Under the pieces are notes generated by a model. It was not told where the DNA came from and made no database searches. It was given only the letters and a program-made list of their open reading frames with translations. A stretch of DNA of 64,000 bases from Anaerosacchariphilus hominis. GTDB taxonomy: Bacteria > Bacillota > Clostridia > Lachnospirales > Lachnospiraceae. This document shows, one piece after another, positions 17,926 through 26,667 of the stretch. Positions within the stretch are counted from its first letter, which is position 1. Each line of letters opens with the position of its first letter. The stretch lies in the NCBI RefSeq assembly GCF_014290175.1, contig NZ_JACOOR010000005.1, positions 1 through 64,000 of the forward strand, given 5' to 3'. The translations under genes were made by a program, and so were the position numbers.

Positions 17926-17996
17926 AATCTCTCCTCTTTTGCATTTTCTTATATTATAGCCCTTGCTTTCACGTATCGCAATGAAATTCAGGCTGA

Positions 17997-18878
17997 TTAG
18001 CCTTGCCGTAACCGATACTGCTTCGGCGTCATTCCTGTCAGCTCCCGGAATCTTTTCGTATAGTAGCTCTGGCTGGAAAAGCCACAGGCCTGCGCCACCT
18101 CTGCAATCCCCGTGTCTGTCCCGGTCAGCAGATTCATACTTTTGTGAATCCGGTACTGAAGCAGATAATCGGAAATGGTCTGTCCCGACTGTTTTTTGAA
18201 ATAGCGGCAGCACTCGCTCCGGCTGAGACCAATATAATCTGCTACCGCATCCAGGCTGAATTCCACAGCGTAATGCTTCTGCAAATACGTCAACATGTTC
18301 TGAAATCGAATATCCACTGTGTCCATCTGCTGCGTCAGTTCCCCATCCAGAAGTGTCCGCATCCGCTTCCAGATTTTGAACACATTTCCCATAAGATCGA
18401 ACTGATAACCATCCTCTTTCGCATCAAAGGTTCTCGCCATTTCCGTCAGAATATCCAGAATTTCCGCGCCATGTACCGTATGACAATCTATCACCTTCCG
18501 GTTCAATGCCGGACCCTGCAGCACCGGAAGCACACTGTTTTCATACAGGCTTTCCTCCCGGACCGGGCAGATAAAATCCGGTGAAAAGTTTACACAAAAG
18601 AAAGCTGCTTCTTTTCCGAGTGGCTTCGCCATATGGGTTCGTTGGGAATTGATAAATATCGCTTTTCCCTCCGAAACCGCATCTCGGCATGACTCGGTAC
18701 TCCAAAGAACCGTTCCACGCACCGTCAGACAGAACTGAAAATCCACATGCCAGTGCCAGTCAATATAATCGTAGGTGTCCTGGCTAAAACGGCTGTAATA
18801 ACAGGATATGGGAAAGCCAGGAATATTCTTCATGATTTCCTGCTTCCGGGAATCCAGATTGATCACTTTTTCTCTCAT
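17997..18878 (-). CDS. AraC-family regulator with cupin sensor
   Basis: The 293-residue protein has an N-terminal cupin (about residues 20-110, DWHWHVDFQFCLTVRG) and a C-terminal double HTH domain (LDAVADYIGLSRSECCRYFK, then GIAEVAQACGFSSQSYYTKR). It is transcribed divergently from the EamA transporter at 19,015 with 136 bases between, so the transporter gene is its likely target. The inducer is unknown. Confidence 0.9.
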   Translation of the reverse strand: MREKVINLDSRKQEIMKNIPGFPISCYYSRFSQDTYDYIDWHWHVDFQFCLTVRGTVLWSTESCRDAVSEGKAIFINSQRTHMAKPLGKEAAFFCVNFSPDFICPVREESLYENSVLPVLQGPALNRKVIDCHTVHGAEILDILTEMARTFDAKEDGYQFDLMGNVFKIWKRMRTLLDGELTQQMDTVDIRFQNMLTYLQKHYAVEFSLDAVADYIGLSRSECCRYFKKQSGQTISDYLLQYRIHKSMNLLTGTDTGIAEVAQACGFSSQSYYTKRFRELTGMTPKQYRLRQG

Positions 18879-19014
18879 GATACGCCTCCTGTCCCAAGCA
18901 TAACACGCATTTTTCCCAAGCGCAATATTTTTATAAATTTATGCAAACACAAGTCTATAAGTGAAATATTAATCGCAATATAATAACACTATAAATCAAT
19001 GGAGGATATGACAA

Positions 19015-19917
19015 ATGAATCGTTTTAATACAACCAAAGGCTTTCTGTACGCTTCTCTTGGCAGCATCGGCTGGGGTGTCTCCGGTGTGTGCAGCCAGTC
19101 TCTTTTCATGAACTATGATCTGAGTTCGGAATGGCTGACCGCTATCCGCATGGTCTGCTCCGGCGTCGTCCTGCTTCTGCTTACCCTTCCCAAGGCCAAA
19201 TCAGACACCTTCCGGATCTGGGCAAAAGCCAGGGACGTCCTGCAGCTCCTGGCTTTTGCGTTAATCGGTCTTCTGTTGTGTCAGTATACGTTTCTCGGAG
19301 CAATCAAGTATTCCAATTCTGCCACTGCCACGGTGCTCCAAAGTCTCAACGTGATCCTGATGGCTGTTTTAATGGCTGTGTGGAGCCGGACACATATGAG
19401 CGGGCGGCAGCTTCTCGCAATTCTTCTGGCTATGGCCGGTACTTTTCTCATCGCCACCAATGGCGATCCAGCCCGCATGAGTCTCTCAACTGCAGGTCTG
19501 ATACTCGGTCTACTGGCCGCCTTAGGCGTAGTTACATATACTCTTCTGTCCCGGCCCATCATTGCCTCCTGGGGCAACCTGACTGTCACCGGCTGGGGTA
19601 TGCTCATCGGCGGTCTGGTGCTGGCTGTGGTCACAAAAGCCTGGATACTCCCGGAAAATCTCGATGGAACAGCGTGGCTTTTGATTGCCGCTATCGTCTT
19701 GATTGGCACAGCTCTCGGTTTCTCTGCCTTTCTGGAGGGTGTCAAGCTCATCGGTCCCGTAAAGGCAACCCTCATCGGCTGTCTGGAACCTGCCTCCGCC
19801 ACGGCACTTTCCGCCCTGTTTCTGGGAACCCGCTTTTCCCTGCCGGAGCTTAGCGGATTCTGTTTTATTATTCTGACGGTATTTTTATCTGTGACGGGAT
19901 CTGAAAAGCAGACATGA
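19015..19917 (+). CDS. EamA/DMT-superfamily transporter
   Basis: A 300-residue protein with ten hydrophobic helices in two EamA repeats (GFLYASLGSIGWGVSGVCSQ in the first, LILGLLAALGVVTYTLLSRP in the second, ending GTRFSLPELSGFCFIILTV). The superfamily exports amino acids and metabolites. GGAGG precedes the start. It is probably controlled by the divergent AraC gene. The IS605 right end lies only about 13 bases after its stop codon. Confidence 0.9.
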   Translation: MNRFNTTKGFLYASLGSIGWGVSGVCSQSLFMNYDLSSEWLTAIRMVCSGVVLLLLTLPKAKSDTFRIWAKARDVLQLLAFALIGLLLCQYTFLGAIKYSNSATATVLQSLNVILMAVLMAVWSRTHMSGRQLLAILLAMAGTFLIATNGDPARMSLSTAGLILGLLAALGVVTYTLLSRPIIASWGNLTVTGWGMLIGGLVLAVVTKAWILPENLDGTAWLLIAAIVLIGTALGFSAFLEGVKLIGPVKATLIGCLEPASATALSALFLGTRFSLPELSGFCFIILTVFLSVTGSEKQT

Positions 19918-19931
19918 TTTTTGTTTATTCG

Positions 19932-20098
19932 TGAACCTCACATGACTAAAGTCACGTGCTTCTCAGCCGCTTTAAGCGGCAAGACTCTATATCGGCGGAT
20001 ACGCCTGTGACTTAGAAGCTGTACGATTACGCACATATCCCCGGCCGGTTTCGGCCGGTTTCCACATCCCAAGTAGTCCGCTGCATATCTGCCTGTAT
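19932..20098 (-). ncRNA. Omega RNA (TnpB guide scaffold) and right end
   Basis: Downstream of tnpB on the minus strand are hairpins CCGGCC-GAAA-GGCCGG type, GCCGC-TTTAA-GCGGC (19,966-19,980) and CACGTGAC/GTCATGTG (19,939-19,958). This arrangement at a tnpB right end is where TnpB omega RNAs are made. The guide would come from bases just beyond the tip, here the 3' flank of the EamA gene. The 5' end of the RNA probably lies inside tnpB. Limits are inferred. Confidence 0.6.
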
Positions 20099-21424
20099 CT
20101 ATGCTGTATAACGGCTTCCCAGTTCCTGGCTGAGCAGCCGCAGGTCTGCATAAACACATGAGGTTCTACGCTTCACTGCAGGTACTTTTGCCTCCAGTGA
20201 AGACCTTTCCGTCTCCGGCAAGGGTTTTATAAGCTCCCGTATAAAATATCTCGCTCCGATATTATAGGCTGCTGACAGGTCGCAGTTGTATTGTTTTCCT
20301 GCTGTAAAGGTACACAGGCTGTGGTTCTCCGGGTTTCGTGCCACTATCCCGCTTCCGTCATAAGCCAGCCTGCTGGTATTGCAGGCGCTGACTCTGGATA
20401 CACGGATTCCGCTCCTGTGAGCCTGGTGTTCACACAGCTTCTGGATATCCCGTTTTCTCCACATATGAAGCCTTTGCTTCCTGCTCCCTGTCTTCTTTCC
20501 CTGCATTTTCAGATACTCAAAGACAATCACATCTGCCTGATATTCCCGGGCACAGGCCGTAATGGCACCGGATACTTTCCGGGACAATTCCATATTCAGC
20601 CGCTTTGCGTATGCCCAGCGGCTATGAATCTGCCCGGCTCCATGCTGTCTCTGGAATCTGCGGATTCTGCCAAGCACCCGGTACAGCCGGTCTTTATCAC
20701 TGGGGAAGCTTATAAACCTTCGCCCCAGGACAGTTCCGTCTGCCCGCATGATCGTACAGACCGCATCCGTATTGATTCCCAGATCCACGCTGCAGATGGT
20801 CTGAGCTTTTACAGCCGTTTTAGACAGGTTTTTCTCTTCTGTATAAGAAAACCGCAGAAAATATTTGTGATGCCGTTTCTCCAGAGTGGGGGCAGACGCT
20901 TTTTTTCCTGTCCAATGCTTTCTAAGGTATTCCATATCCGTATGTAACAGTCTGACCCGGAACCATTTCCAGTCATGGCCATCATACAGCTTCAGATACG
21001 CTGCATCCTCTGTCTCCCCTGCTTCTCTGTACATCACATCCCGGTAAAATACGGGCATGGCATGGTTTTCCTGTGTAATCTTCGGTTTCCCGGTCAGCTT
21101 TCCGTTCTTCCACAATTCCCGCCGCGTCTCATAGGATGCTACGCTCCCCAGTGCATGCTGAATCGCAGAACGCCTCAGATAGGACGGAAGTTTTGGAAAA
21201 TGCAGGTCAAAATCGTACCGGGCCTGATTCTTCTTTGTCCCGTGAACCAGATGCTCCGCCTCATTAAACCGTTTCTTTGCATTCGAAATTTCGGAAAGTT
21301 CACCCCAGGCTTCCTTATATACCTGAATCAGATAACTGACTGCAGAACGGTAAATACGCAGCGTATGGCGGATGGGAATATTCTGTTTTCTGATTTCTAC
21401 ACCATAGCTGGATGTTACCTGCAT
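20099..21424 (-). CDS. tnpB: TnpB RNA-guided nuclease, zinc-ribbon-poor subgroup
   Basis: The 441-residue protein has the three RuvC acidic residues: Asp214 in CSVDLGINTDAVC, Glu303 in VIVFEYLKMQ and Asp382 in YNCDLSAAYNIGARY. TnpB proteins cut DNA guided by omega RNA and help retain the element. The usual two CxxC pairs between RuvC-II and RuvC-III are not intact: the region reads ACNTSRLAYDGSG and SLCTFTAGKQYNCD, with Cys348, Cys371 and Cys381 only. From memory, a subgroup of Firmicute TnpBs looks like this. The gene starts 20 bases after the tnpA stop. Confidence 0.87.
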   Translation of the reverse strand: MQVTSSYGVEIRKQNIPIRHTLRIYRSAVSYLIQVYKEAWGELSEISNAKKRFNEAEHLVHGTKKNQARYDFDLHFPKLPSYLRRSAIQHALGSVASYETRRELWKNGKLTGKPKITQENHAMPVFYRDVMYREAGETEDAAYLKLYDGHDWKWFRVRLLHTDMEYLRKHWTGKKASAPTLEKRHHKYFLRFSYTEEKNLSKTAVKAQTICSVDLGINTDAVCTIMRADGTVLGRRFISFPSDKDRLYRVLGRIRRFQRQHGAGQIHSRWAYAKRLNMELSRKVSGAITACAREYQADVIVFEYLKMQGKKTGSRKQRLHMWRKRDIQKLCEHQAHRSGIRVSRVSACNTSRLAYDGSGIVARNPENHSLCTFTAGKQYNCDLSAAYNIGARYFIRELIKPLPETERSSLEAKVPAVKRRTSCVYADLRLLSQELGSRYTA

Positions 21425-21444
21425 ACACGACCTCCTTCTCCGTT

Positions 21445-21891
21445 TTAGGAACTCTTCGTTTTCTCTTTTTCTTTCTGGCCTTCGATATAGGTTAAAATCT
21501 GCTCCCGGCTCCGGTCACTGACCGTCACCGCACAGTAGGAGGGGTTCCATAAATGACCGCTCCACAGCTGCTTCTTTAATTCCGGATGGGAAAGGAACAG
21601 CTGCCTTGCCAGATTTCCTTTCATAATCTTGATCATGTCGGAAATAAAAAACTGCGGCTTACAATTCACCAGCAAATGAATGTGATCCGGCATAACCTCC
21701 ATGGCCAGAATCTGAAAACGGTATTCCTCCGCCAGCGCCTGTAGCATCTTCTCGCATTCCACATCTAATCCATCTACCAGAACCTTTTTCCGGTATTTTG
21801 TACACCAGATAAGATGATACTGCAATGAGTACACATAGCCTCTACCATATGAAAGTGTGTTTTCTTCGATAGTAAATATATTTTTTTCCAT
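21445..21891 (-). CDS. tnpA: IS200/IS605 transposase TnpA
   Basis: A 148-residue Y1 HUH transposase, the usual size. The HUH pair lies in PDHIHLLVNC and the nucleophile tyrosine in LTYIEGQ near the C-terminus. It works as a dimer on single-stranded DNA to excise and insert the element. It is complete and without frameshift. The copy at the left edge of the window is its close relative. Confidence 0.93.
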   Translation of the reverse strand: MEKNIFTIEENTLSYGRGYVYSLQYHLIWCTKYRKKVLVDGLDVECEKMLQALAEEYRFQILAMEVMPDHIHLLVNCKPQFFISDMIKIMKGNLARQLFLSHPELKKQLWSGHLWNPSYCAVTVSDRSREQILTYIEGQKEKEKTKSS

Positions 21892-21954
21892 GTTTCGATT
21901 ATACCATATGTTAGCCAGAGAGTAAACACCAGTTCGATAACTTGGTAAAAAATT

Positions 21955-21998
21955 TGCCCGCCTAACTCATCACTAAAGTAACGAGAATGCGGCGGGCA
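21955..21998 (-). other. IS605 left-end subterminal hairpin
   Basis: TGCCCGCC (21,955-21,962) pairs with GGCGGGCA (21,991-21,998). Relative to the copy at 383-428 both arms have changed together, which supports a selected structure. Confidence 0.75.
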
Positions 21999-22024
21999 GT
22001 TATTCAAATACCTGCATTTTCCCA

Positions 22025-22408
22025 TTATACTGTAATCTCAATTTGATTATCCTCAACCGCAACAATGCAGCTTTCGTAATATCCATCCCCCGTAGTCCTT
22101 GGTCCACTGATAACCTCATAACCATCCGCTTTTAATTCTGCTGTCAATGCATCCACTTTTTCCTTACTTCCCACGCTAAATGCTATATGTGAATATCCAG
22201 TACGAACTATTTTCTTCGGTAAATCTGCCATTTCCGGTAAATTCATGATTTCAATACGTGCACCATCCTCAAATGTGAGAAAATAAGAACAAAAGCCTGT
22301 TTTCTGATTGTAGTATCCATCGTTTGATTTTGCTCTGAAATATTTCATAAAGAATTTTTTTGTATTTTCCAAATCATTTACATAAAGTGCAACATGTTCA
22401 ATTCTCAC
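22025..22408 (-). CDS. VOC-family (glyoxalase/bleomycin resistance-like) protein
   Basis: A 127-residue protein with two beta-alpha-beta-beta-beta repeats: RIEHVALYVNDLENTKKFF at the start, SHIAFSVGSKEKVDALTAEL in the middle and ending NQIEITV. Metal ligands would be His5 (IEHVAL), Glu in RIEIMN, His in SHIAF and the final Glu. The substrate is unknown. It is the first gene of the AT-rich island after the IS element; the stop lies about 20 bases from the IS tip, and the protein appears complete. Confidence 0.85.
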   Translation of the reverse strand: MRIEHVALYVNDLENTKKFFMKYFRAKSNDGYYNQKTGFCSYFLTFEDGARIEIMNLPEMADLPKKIVRTGYSHIAFSVGSKEKVDALTAELKADGYEVISGPRTTGDGYYESCIVAVEDNQIEITV

Positions 22409-22465
22409 GATTATTCCTCCACTTCTGTATTGATAAGCTGTTTATAATCTGCCTTTTCTCTTCTA

Positions 22466-23266
22466 CTATTTTACAGTTTTGTTCCATTCCACTCCCGATT
22501 CATCTGTCCATGTATCTTTTCCATCATAAATATAAACAGCATTTATACGATCCATATAGCGACCATCTGCCAGTAAATAAACTGTTGTCTCATCGCCCCT
22601 TTGATTAACCAGTTCTTCGACATCCGGCCAATTGTCCTTATTCTCGAATATTTCAGTTGATGAACTTGAATCATCCATTGACGGTTCATCCGGGAGTTGT
22701 ACTACCTCTACAATTGCTTCAATTGTTTCAACCGGAGCATCACCCCATGGATATGCCGCATCATCACAACCTGCCTGCTCAAGTAATTCTTTTGCATCAG
22801 AACCTAATAATTTCTGATATGCATCATACACAGCTGCAAGCTTATTCGAAAATTCCACCTGATCAGAGTTTCCTTTATCAGAAAGCCATGATACTGTTTC
22901 TTTTTTTATCTCATCTGTCGTCATGCTGGTTCCAACTCCCCAGTCAAGCAAATGCGCAGCAACCTTAACAGAAATCAATCCATTTCCTGTGGTTCCTGGC
23001 TGAATATCCGTATTGATTTCATCTAATACATCTCTGAATTCTTTATATGACGGCTTCACATCCTGTAATTGATTTTGTTCCTTCGTCTCTGTTTGTTCCA
23101 TATTATTATCTTCTGCTGTTGCCGGCTCACTATTATCTTCGCTCGCAACAACTTGCTCTGTACTGCTATTTTCGGTATTTGTCATAGTTTCGGTTTTCTG
23201 CTGCCCGCATGCACACAATGAACATACCATAATTACAGAAATCATCAAAAATAACTTATTCTTCAT
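22466..23266 (-). CDS. Lipoprotein of unknown function
   Basis: A 266-residue protein with signal MKNKLFLMISVIMVCSLCAC, the Cys of the lipobox at about residue 20. A low-complexity linker rich in Glu, Thr, Asn and Gln (residues 23-65) follows, then a folded part with LADGRYMDRINAVYIYDGKD and DESGVEWNKTVK at the end. I know no family for it. The base composition is AT-rich like the rest of the island. Confidence 0.7.
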   Translation of the reverse strand: MKNKLFLMISVIMVCSLCACGQQKTETMTNTENSSTEQVVASEDNSEPATAEDNNMEQTETKEQNQLQDVKPSYKEFRDVLDEINTDIQPGTTGNGLISVKVAAHLLDWGVGTSMTTDEIKKETVSWLSDKGNSDQVEFSNKLAAVYDAYQKLLGSDAKELLEQAGCDDAAYPWGDAPVETIEAIVEVVQLPDEPSMDDSSSSTEIFENKDNWPDVEELVNQRGDETTVYLLADGRYMDRINAVYIYDGKDTWTDESGVEWNKTVK

Positions 23267-23321
23267 ATCTTTTTTCTCCTGTCATTCTACATTATTATTC
23301 GTTCCATGATGATATATTAGT

Positions 23322-24074
23322 TTAGCAGCAAATTGCATAAGTATATTTTGCAATGAGCGTCTGCACAACACCATCATCCTCTGCATCTACATACAATATT
23401 CTATTGTATGTATAACCCTCATGTTCAAGACAGCTTTCAAGTATAAAAAGGAATATCCCCATATCTATCTTATTGTAATATAGTACCTTATCAATGGGCA
23501 TGATTCCTCTTTTCCCTGGCTGTTTAAATCTATACACCATCAATTCTTTACCTGTATTCTCAACTACCCAAGGCTGTGCATTGCAAGCACTTGGAGCGTA
23601 TCGTGCAATTTCAGCCACTCCCAACGAACTACCTCTCCAAATCTCTTGCAAAGGTTTTCTCTTTGACTTAAAAATATCTTTTCGAAATTTTTCTTCAGGC
23701 ATTTTGGCAATCGAGATCATAATGACAAAATCCAGCCCATTGATCTGCACATCCTTCGGTCTGCCTATTCCAAACCATAAAGCACCGATATTCTTTGATG
23801 CAAGGTACAAATCAATCTGCTCCCCAAGATATCCTATGTTCTGCAGATATCCTTCTTTGCTTTCGCTGTAAAATAAAAGGCAAAACTGTCCCCCCCGTTT
23901 ACATGTTGTCTCATTTTCAGGTACAATACGAACTTCCGTTTTAATTTCTATATAAAGCGGTTTTACTGTTCCAATAAAATCTTCAAGCTCCCGAATATCC
24001 TGGTCTGTAATCATACCAGTATCCCGAAACAAGTGAAAAGATTTTCGCTTAAAAATTTGCTTATAATAATCCAT
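23322..24074 (-). CDS. Putative nitroreductase (TM-nitroreductase type)
   Basis: The 250-residue FMN-binding fold begins IFKRKSFHLFR, the family's RRS/KRKS start, and contains APSACNAQPWVVENTG (the second FMN-contact motif PSACNxQPW) and IDMGIFLFILE. Such enzymes reduce nitro compounds or quinones; this family is often annotated only as putative. The ATG at 24,072-24,074 has GGAG 6 bases before it; the frame extends 14 codons further without a site. Confidence 0.82.
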   Translation of the reverse strand: MDYYKQIFKRKSFHLFRDTGMITDQDIRELEDFIGTVKPLYIEIKTEVRIVPENETTCKRGGQFCLLFYSESKEGYLQNIGYLGEQIDLYLASKNIGALWFGIGRPKDVQINGLDFVIMISIAKMPEEKFRKDIFKSKRKPLQEIWRGSSLGVAEIARYAPSACNAQPWVVENTGKELMVYRFKQPGKRGIMPIDKVLYYNKIDMGIFLFILESCLEHEGYTYNRILYVDAEDDGVVQTLIAKYTYAICC

Positions 24075-24266
24075 ACAATCTCCATAAAATATAGATGGCA
24101 TTAGTCTATCAGGCAAAGGTTGAGAAATAGTTAAGATTCTATTTCACTATTCCACAAGTTGACATTTATTAATCTAACACAACAAGGTCAGACTTTTCAT
24201 AACGATTGTGTCCTTGCATACTCTTTTTATATTTCCAAAATAGAGTTTCATTTGTTTTACCTCCTG

Positions 24267-24773
24267 TTAATACACACTTTTATACCACTCTGTAATTGCC
24301 TTCATATTCTGTAAAGATACTCGTTTTCCACCATTTACCATCATATCTAACATATCATCCTCTTCGGGCGTACGGTCGGTTTTATTTGCCAATCCCTTTC
24401 CGGCAGTTTTAACCATGACATTCATCATGAAACGATATGCTCCATGAAGCTTCTTCACATCAAAGTTCCCCTGTAACGTAAATAAAGGAATCCTCTGCGG
24501 AATAGCGTTTTTATCCCTGACCTCTTTTAGCTGTGTGCCTGTCTGTCCCATGCCGACACCACAGACTGCACGCACTTTATACAATTTTGCTGCCTCTTTA
24601 TATCCTTTGATTCCTCCTGCCATAATCCAGCCGAGATAAATAATTTCACTGCCGGCAGGCACCTTGTTTTTTGCCTGCTGTAAACTATGTACCGGAAGAT
24701 TCAATTCATTTCCCAGTAATTGTGCATACTCTGCTGTGCTTCCGGTATTTGATGTATATATGATTGCTTTCAT
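24267..24773 (-). CDS. Flavodoxin-domain protein
   Basis: A 168-residue protein starting MKAIIYTSNTGSTAEYAQLL, where the SNTGSTAEYA loop holds the FMN phosphate. It resembles flavodoxin/protoporphyrinogen-oxidase-like proteins that pass electrons. The start has GGAGGTCAGA before it. It lies just after a KTR-tail terminator of the TetR operon and just before the nitroreductase gene, so a flavin redox pair is possible. Confidence 0.85.
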   Translation of the reverse strand: MKAIIYTSNTGSTAEYAQLLGNELNLPVHSLQQAKNKVPAGSEIIYLGWIMAGGIKGYKEAAKLYKVRAVCGVGMGQTGTQLKEVRDKNAIPQRIPLFTLQGNFDVKKLHGAYRFMMNVMVKTAGKGLANKTDRTPEEDDMLDMMVNGGKRVSLQNMKAITEWYKSVY

Positions 24774-24797
24774 TCTTCTGACCTCCATAATATAAAC

Positions 24798-24850
24798 GAC
24801 GCAGTGCAAAACTGTAATATTACAATCTGCACTGCGTCTTAGCGTCTGGC
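24798..24850 (-). terminator. KTR-tail repeat and hairpin, copy 1
   Basis: The shared 19-base tail occupies 24,832-24,850. Its end forms GACGCAGTGCA/TGCACTGCGTC (24,798-24,808 with 24,828-24,838), a perfect 11-bp stem. The T run is poor here, so termination may be weak. Confidence 0.55.
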
Positions 24851-25015
24851 TTCCTTTACTATAAATTTTTCTGCATCAATCAGGCTTTCTTCTTTACACT
24901 TTGGACAAAACAAAGGAAAATTTGTTAATACCGTATCTTTCCTTAATTTCAATCTTGTCTTATTTCCACATTTAGGGCAAAGAATCCATTCCTGATGCTC
25001 TGATTCATCGTTCAA
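24839..25015 (-). CDS. Small Cys-rich KTR-domain protein
   Basis: A 58-residue zinc-ribbon protein with two CPKC knuckles: WILCPKCGNKTRLKLR and NFPLFCPKCKEES. This is the Cys_rich_KTR pattern I know from conjugative and mobilizable elements; its function is unknown. It starts with TTG at 25,013-25,015 (AAAGGG before it), because the frame has a stop directly upstream. It follows the TetR gene by 14 bases, the same order as at 36,966-37,758. Confidence 0.75.
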   Translation of the reverse strand: MNDESEHQEWILCPKCGNKTRLKLRKDTVLTNFPLFCPKCKEESLIDAEKFIVKEARR

Positions 25016-25029
25016 ATTGCTTCACCCTT

Positions 25030-25644
25030 TCAACTTATCTGCATTTCCTGTAAGAAATGATCCATATGCTCTTCCAGTAACTTTATCACATAACTTTTGT
25101 CTTCTGCTCCATCATATATGCTGTAAAGCAAAAAAATAGGACCATAAAAATCAAGTGCTGTCTGTCTGGCTTTTCCTTCATCCTCCAGCATTCCTGAAAA
25201 CAAAGCTTCCATATAAGTTAATGGTCCGCTTGCAAGATAATTCTGATATAGCTGTGCCATCTGTGGCTCTCTGTACTGTTCCAATGTCAGCATCTTACGG
25301 AAACAGCATGAGAACTCTTCCTCTGTCCAATGAAGAAACTGCACCTTTGTGAACTGCTTAATCTTATCAAATGCCGTTTCTTTATACTCAGCTGTAACCT
25401 TTTCCAAATCACCCTCCGGCATTTCATACAGCTTTACTCTCTCAATATCCAATTCATTCATTTTTTCAATAATACTGTCCAATATCTCCTGCTTGCTTTT
25501 ATAATGCTTATACAATGCAGCCTTGGTCACTCCAAGTTTTGAAGCAATATCATTCATGGATGTTCCCATATATCCTCTCTGTGCAAATAACTTCAAAGCT
25601 TCTTCCAATATTTTTTCCTTTGTGTTCTTTTCTTTGCTTTCCAT
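25030..25644 (-). CDS. TetR/AcrR-family regulator
   Basis: A 204-residue repressor with the HTH at residues 10-55 (TSMNDIASKLGVTKAALYKH-YKSK). The C-terminal ligand domain is not assigned. Its promoter contains two GTTACC-type palindromes, one filling the spacer, so it is probably self-repressed. The same palindromes appear at 36,559-36,600, which suggests a second target. The protein resembles the TetR at 40,017 in both halves. Confidence 0.9.
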   Translation of the reverse strand: MESKEKNTKEKILEEALKLFAQRGYMGTSMNDIASKLGVTKAALYKHYKSKQEILDSIIEKMNELDIERVKLYEMPEGDLEKVTAEYKETAFDKIKQFTKVQFLHWTEEEFSCCFRKMLTLEQYREPQMAQLYQNYLASGPLTYMEALFSGMLEDEGKARQTALDFYGPIFLLYSIYDGAEDKSYVIKLLEEHMDHFLQEMQIS

Positions 25645-25676
25645 GTCTATCTCTCCTAATTTGAATCTGTTATCAA

Positions 25677-25725
25677 GTTACCTTTTGGTTACTTTAATTA
25701 TAGTTACCTATCGGTCACTTGTCAA
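25677..25725 (-). promoter_or_regulatory. Promoter with two TetR operators
   Basis: TTGACA (25,720-25,725), a 17-base spacer and TATAAT (25,697-25,702). One operator-like palindrome, on the plus strand GTTACCTATCGGTCAC, fills the spacer (25,703-25,718); the other, GTTACCTTTTGGTTAC, covers 25,677-25,692 just downstream of the -10. Confidence 0.8.
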
Positions 25726-25755
25726 CAGTTATGATTAGAAAATACAAAAGAACAT

Positions 25756-26075
25756 CTATTTTCCCTTTACCTGATAGTGCTTATAAGACTCTCTAGCAAT
25801 CGCTATAAATATCATTGAAGCATTCATCCAAAAAACAGGTGCCATCTGCAAGTTATTAAAGAATTTTCCAAATATATGAATCAGCCTGTACTCTGTAAAT
25901 GTCCATGAACCAATATATGCTCCAGGGAGATAGCTCCATACTTTTGCCTAACTGCTCAAAAATATGTCGGAAACCACTCTTTCTTTTGGGTCCAGTCCGG
26001 CTGTCGGTTCATCTAATACAATCAGCTTCGGATCATTTAAAAGTGTCTGTGCTATTCCAAGTCTCCTCTAATCCA
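25756..26075 (-). pseudogene. Remnant of an ABC transporter (ATPase end fused to permease end)
   Basis: Reading on the minus strand, 26,075-25,944 encodes [26 protein letters not shown], the signature-to-Walker B part of an ABC ATPase, which then falls out of frame. From 25,943 another frame gives KVWSYLPGAYIGSWTFTEYR and ends KHYQVKGK at 25,756, like the C-terminus of an ABC-2 permease. Both genes lack their 5' parts. The first bases overlap the end of the alpha/beta hydrolase gene, so that junction was formed by deletion. Confidence 0.65.
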
Positions 26076-26654
26076 GTCATCTAAAAATGACATCTGCTCT
26101 GCTGTATGAAACCAATGTTCTCCGTTTTGCATTATTGTTAGTTCTGCATTGACATCATTGGCAAACTTATGGATAGTCTCCTGTGATGTCAGATTATCTT
26201 TATCTCCATATAATATATAAGTCGGAACCGACCAATTGACCGGATGATTACGCACATAACACAAATATTCCCAGGACAATGTTTCTCCAAATCCTGTGGT
26301 TATCAACTGTTTTTCACGTAACTTTTCTTCCGTTATATCTGCCCATCCCATCATATCAAGAATCAGCTTTTCCATATCAACGATTGGTGAAATGAAAAAG
26401 GCTTTGTCTATCTGCTCATGATTAAAAGCATACATTGAAAAATAGGCTCCAATGCTGTTCGCTATTAGAATAATAGAATCATGCCCTTTCCTATATCCGT
26501 GAAAGAACTCTTTAAATTCACTTATTGCCTCCCACGGATTGTCTGCATGGTAATCCAGTCCTACCACATCATATCCTGCAAATAATGTTTTATAATGGTC
26601 TGCTTCCATAGCATTTCCACCTTTTCCATGAATATATAGAACTAATTGTCTCAT
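26052..26654 (-). CDS. Alpha/beta hydrolase
   Basis: A 200-residue small esterase-like hydrolase: oxyanion region [13 protein letters not shown], nucleophile Ser in [11 protein letters not shown], acid in [10 protein letters not shown] and His in NGEHWFHT. The elbow is ANSIG rather than GxSxG. The last codons overlap an ABC ATPase remnant, so the native C-terminus could have been replaced, but the catalytic residues are intact. It precedes, on the transcript, nothing but that remnant and follows the split XRE gene. Confidence 0.8.
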   Translation of the reverse strand: MRQLVLYIHGKGGNAMEADHYKTLFAGYDVVGLDYHADNPWEAISEFKEFFHGYRKGHDSIILIANSIGAYFSMYAFNHEQIDKAFFISPIVDMEKLILDMMGWADITEEKLREKQLITTGFGETLSWEYLCYVRNHPVNWSVPTYILYGDKDNLTSQETIHKFANDVNAELTIMQNGEHWFHTAEQMSFLDDWIRGDLE

Positions 26655-26667
26655 GAATCTTACCTCT

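Larger units (their letters stand above)
19930..22005 (-). mobile_element. Complete IS605-type element (tnpA, tnpB)
   Basis: The element carries tnpA and tnpB in the same direction, a left end with a subterminal hairpin at 21,955-21,998, and a right end with hairpins at 19,939-19,980. It has no terminal inverted repeats and no target duplication, as expected for the family. It lies between the EamA gene and the AT-rich island. The exact tips are given to within a few bases. Confidence 0.88.
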
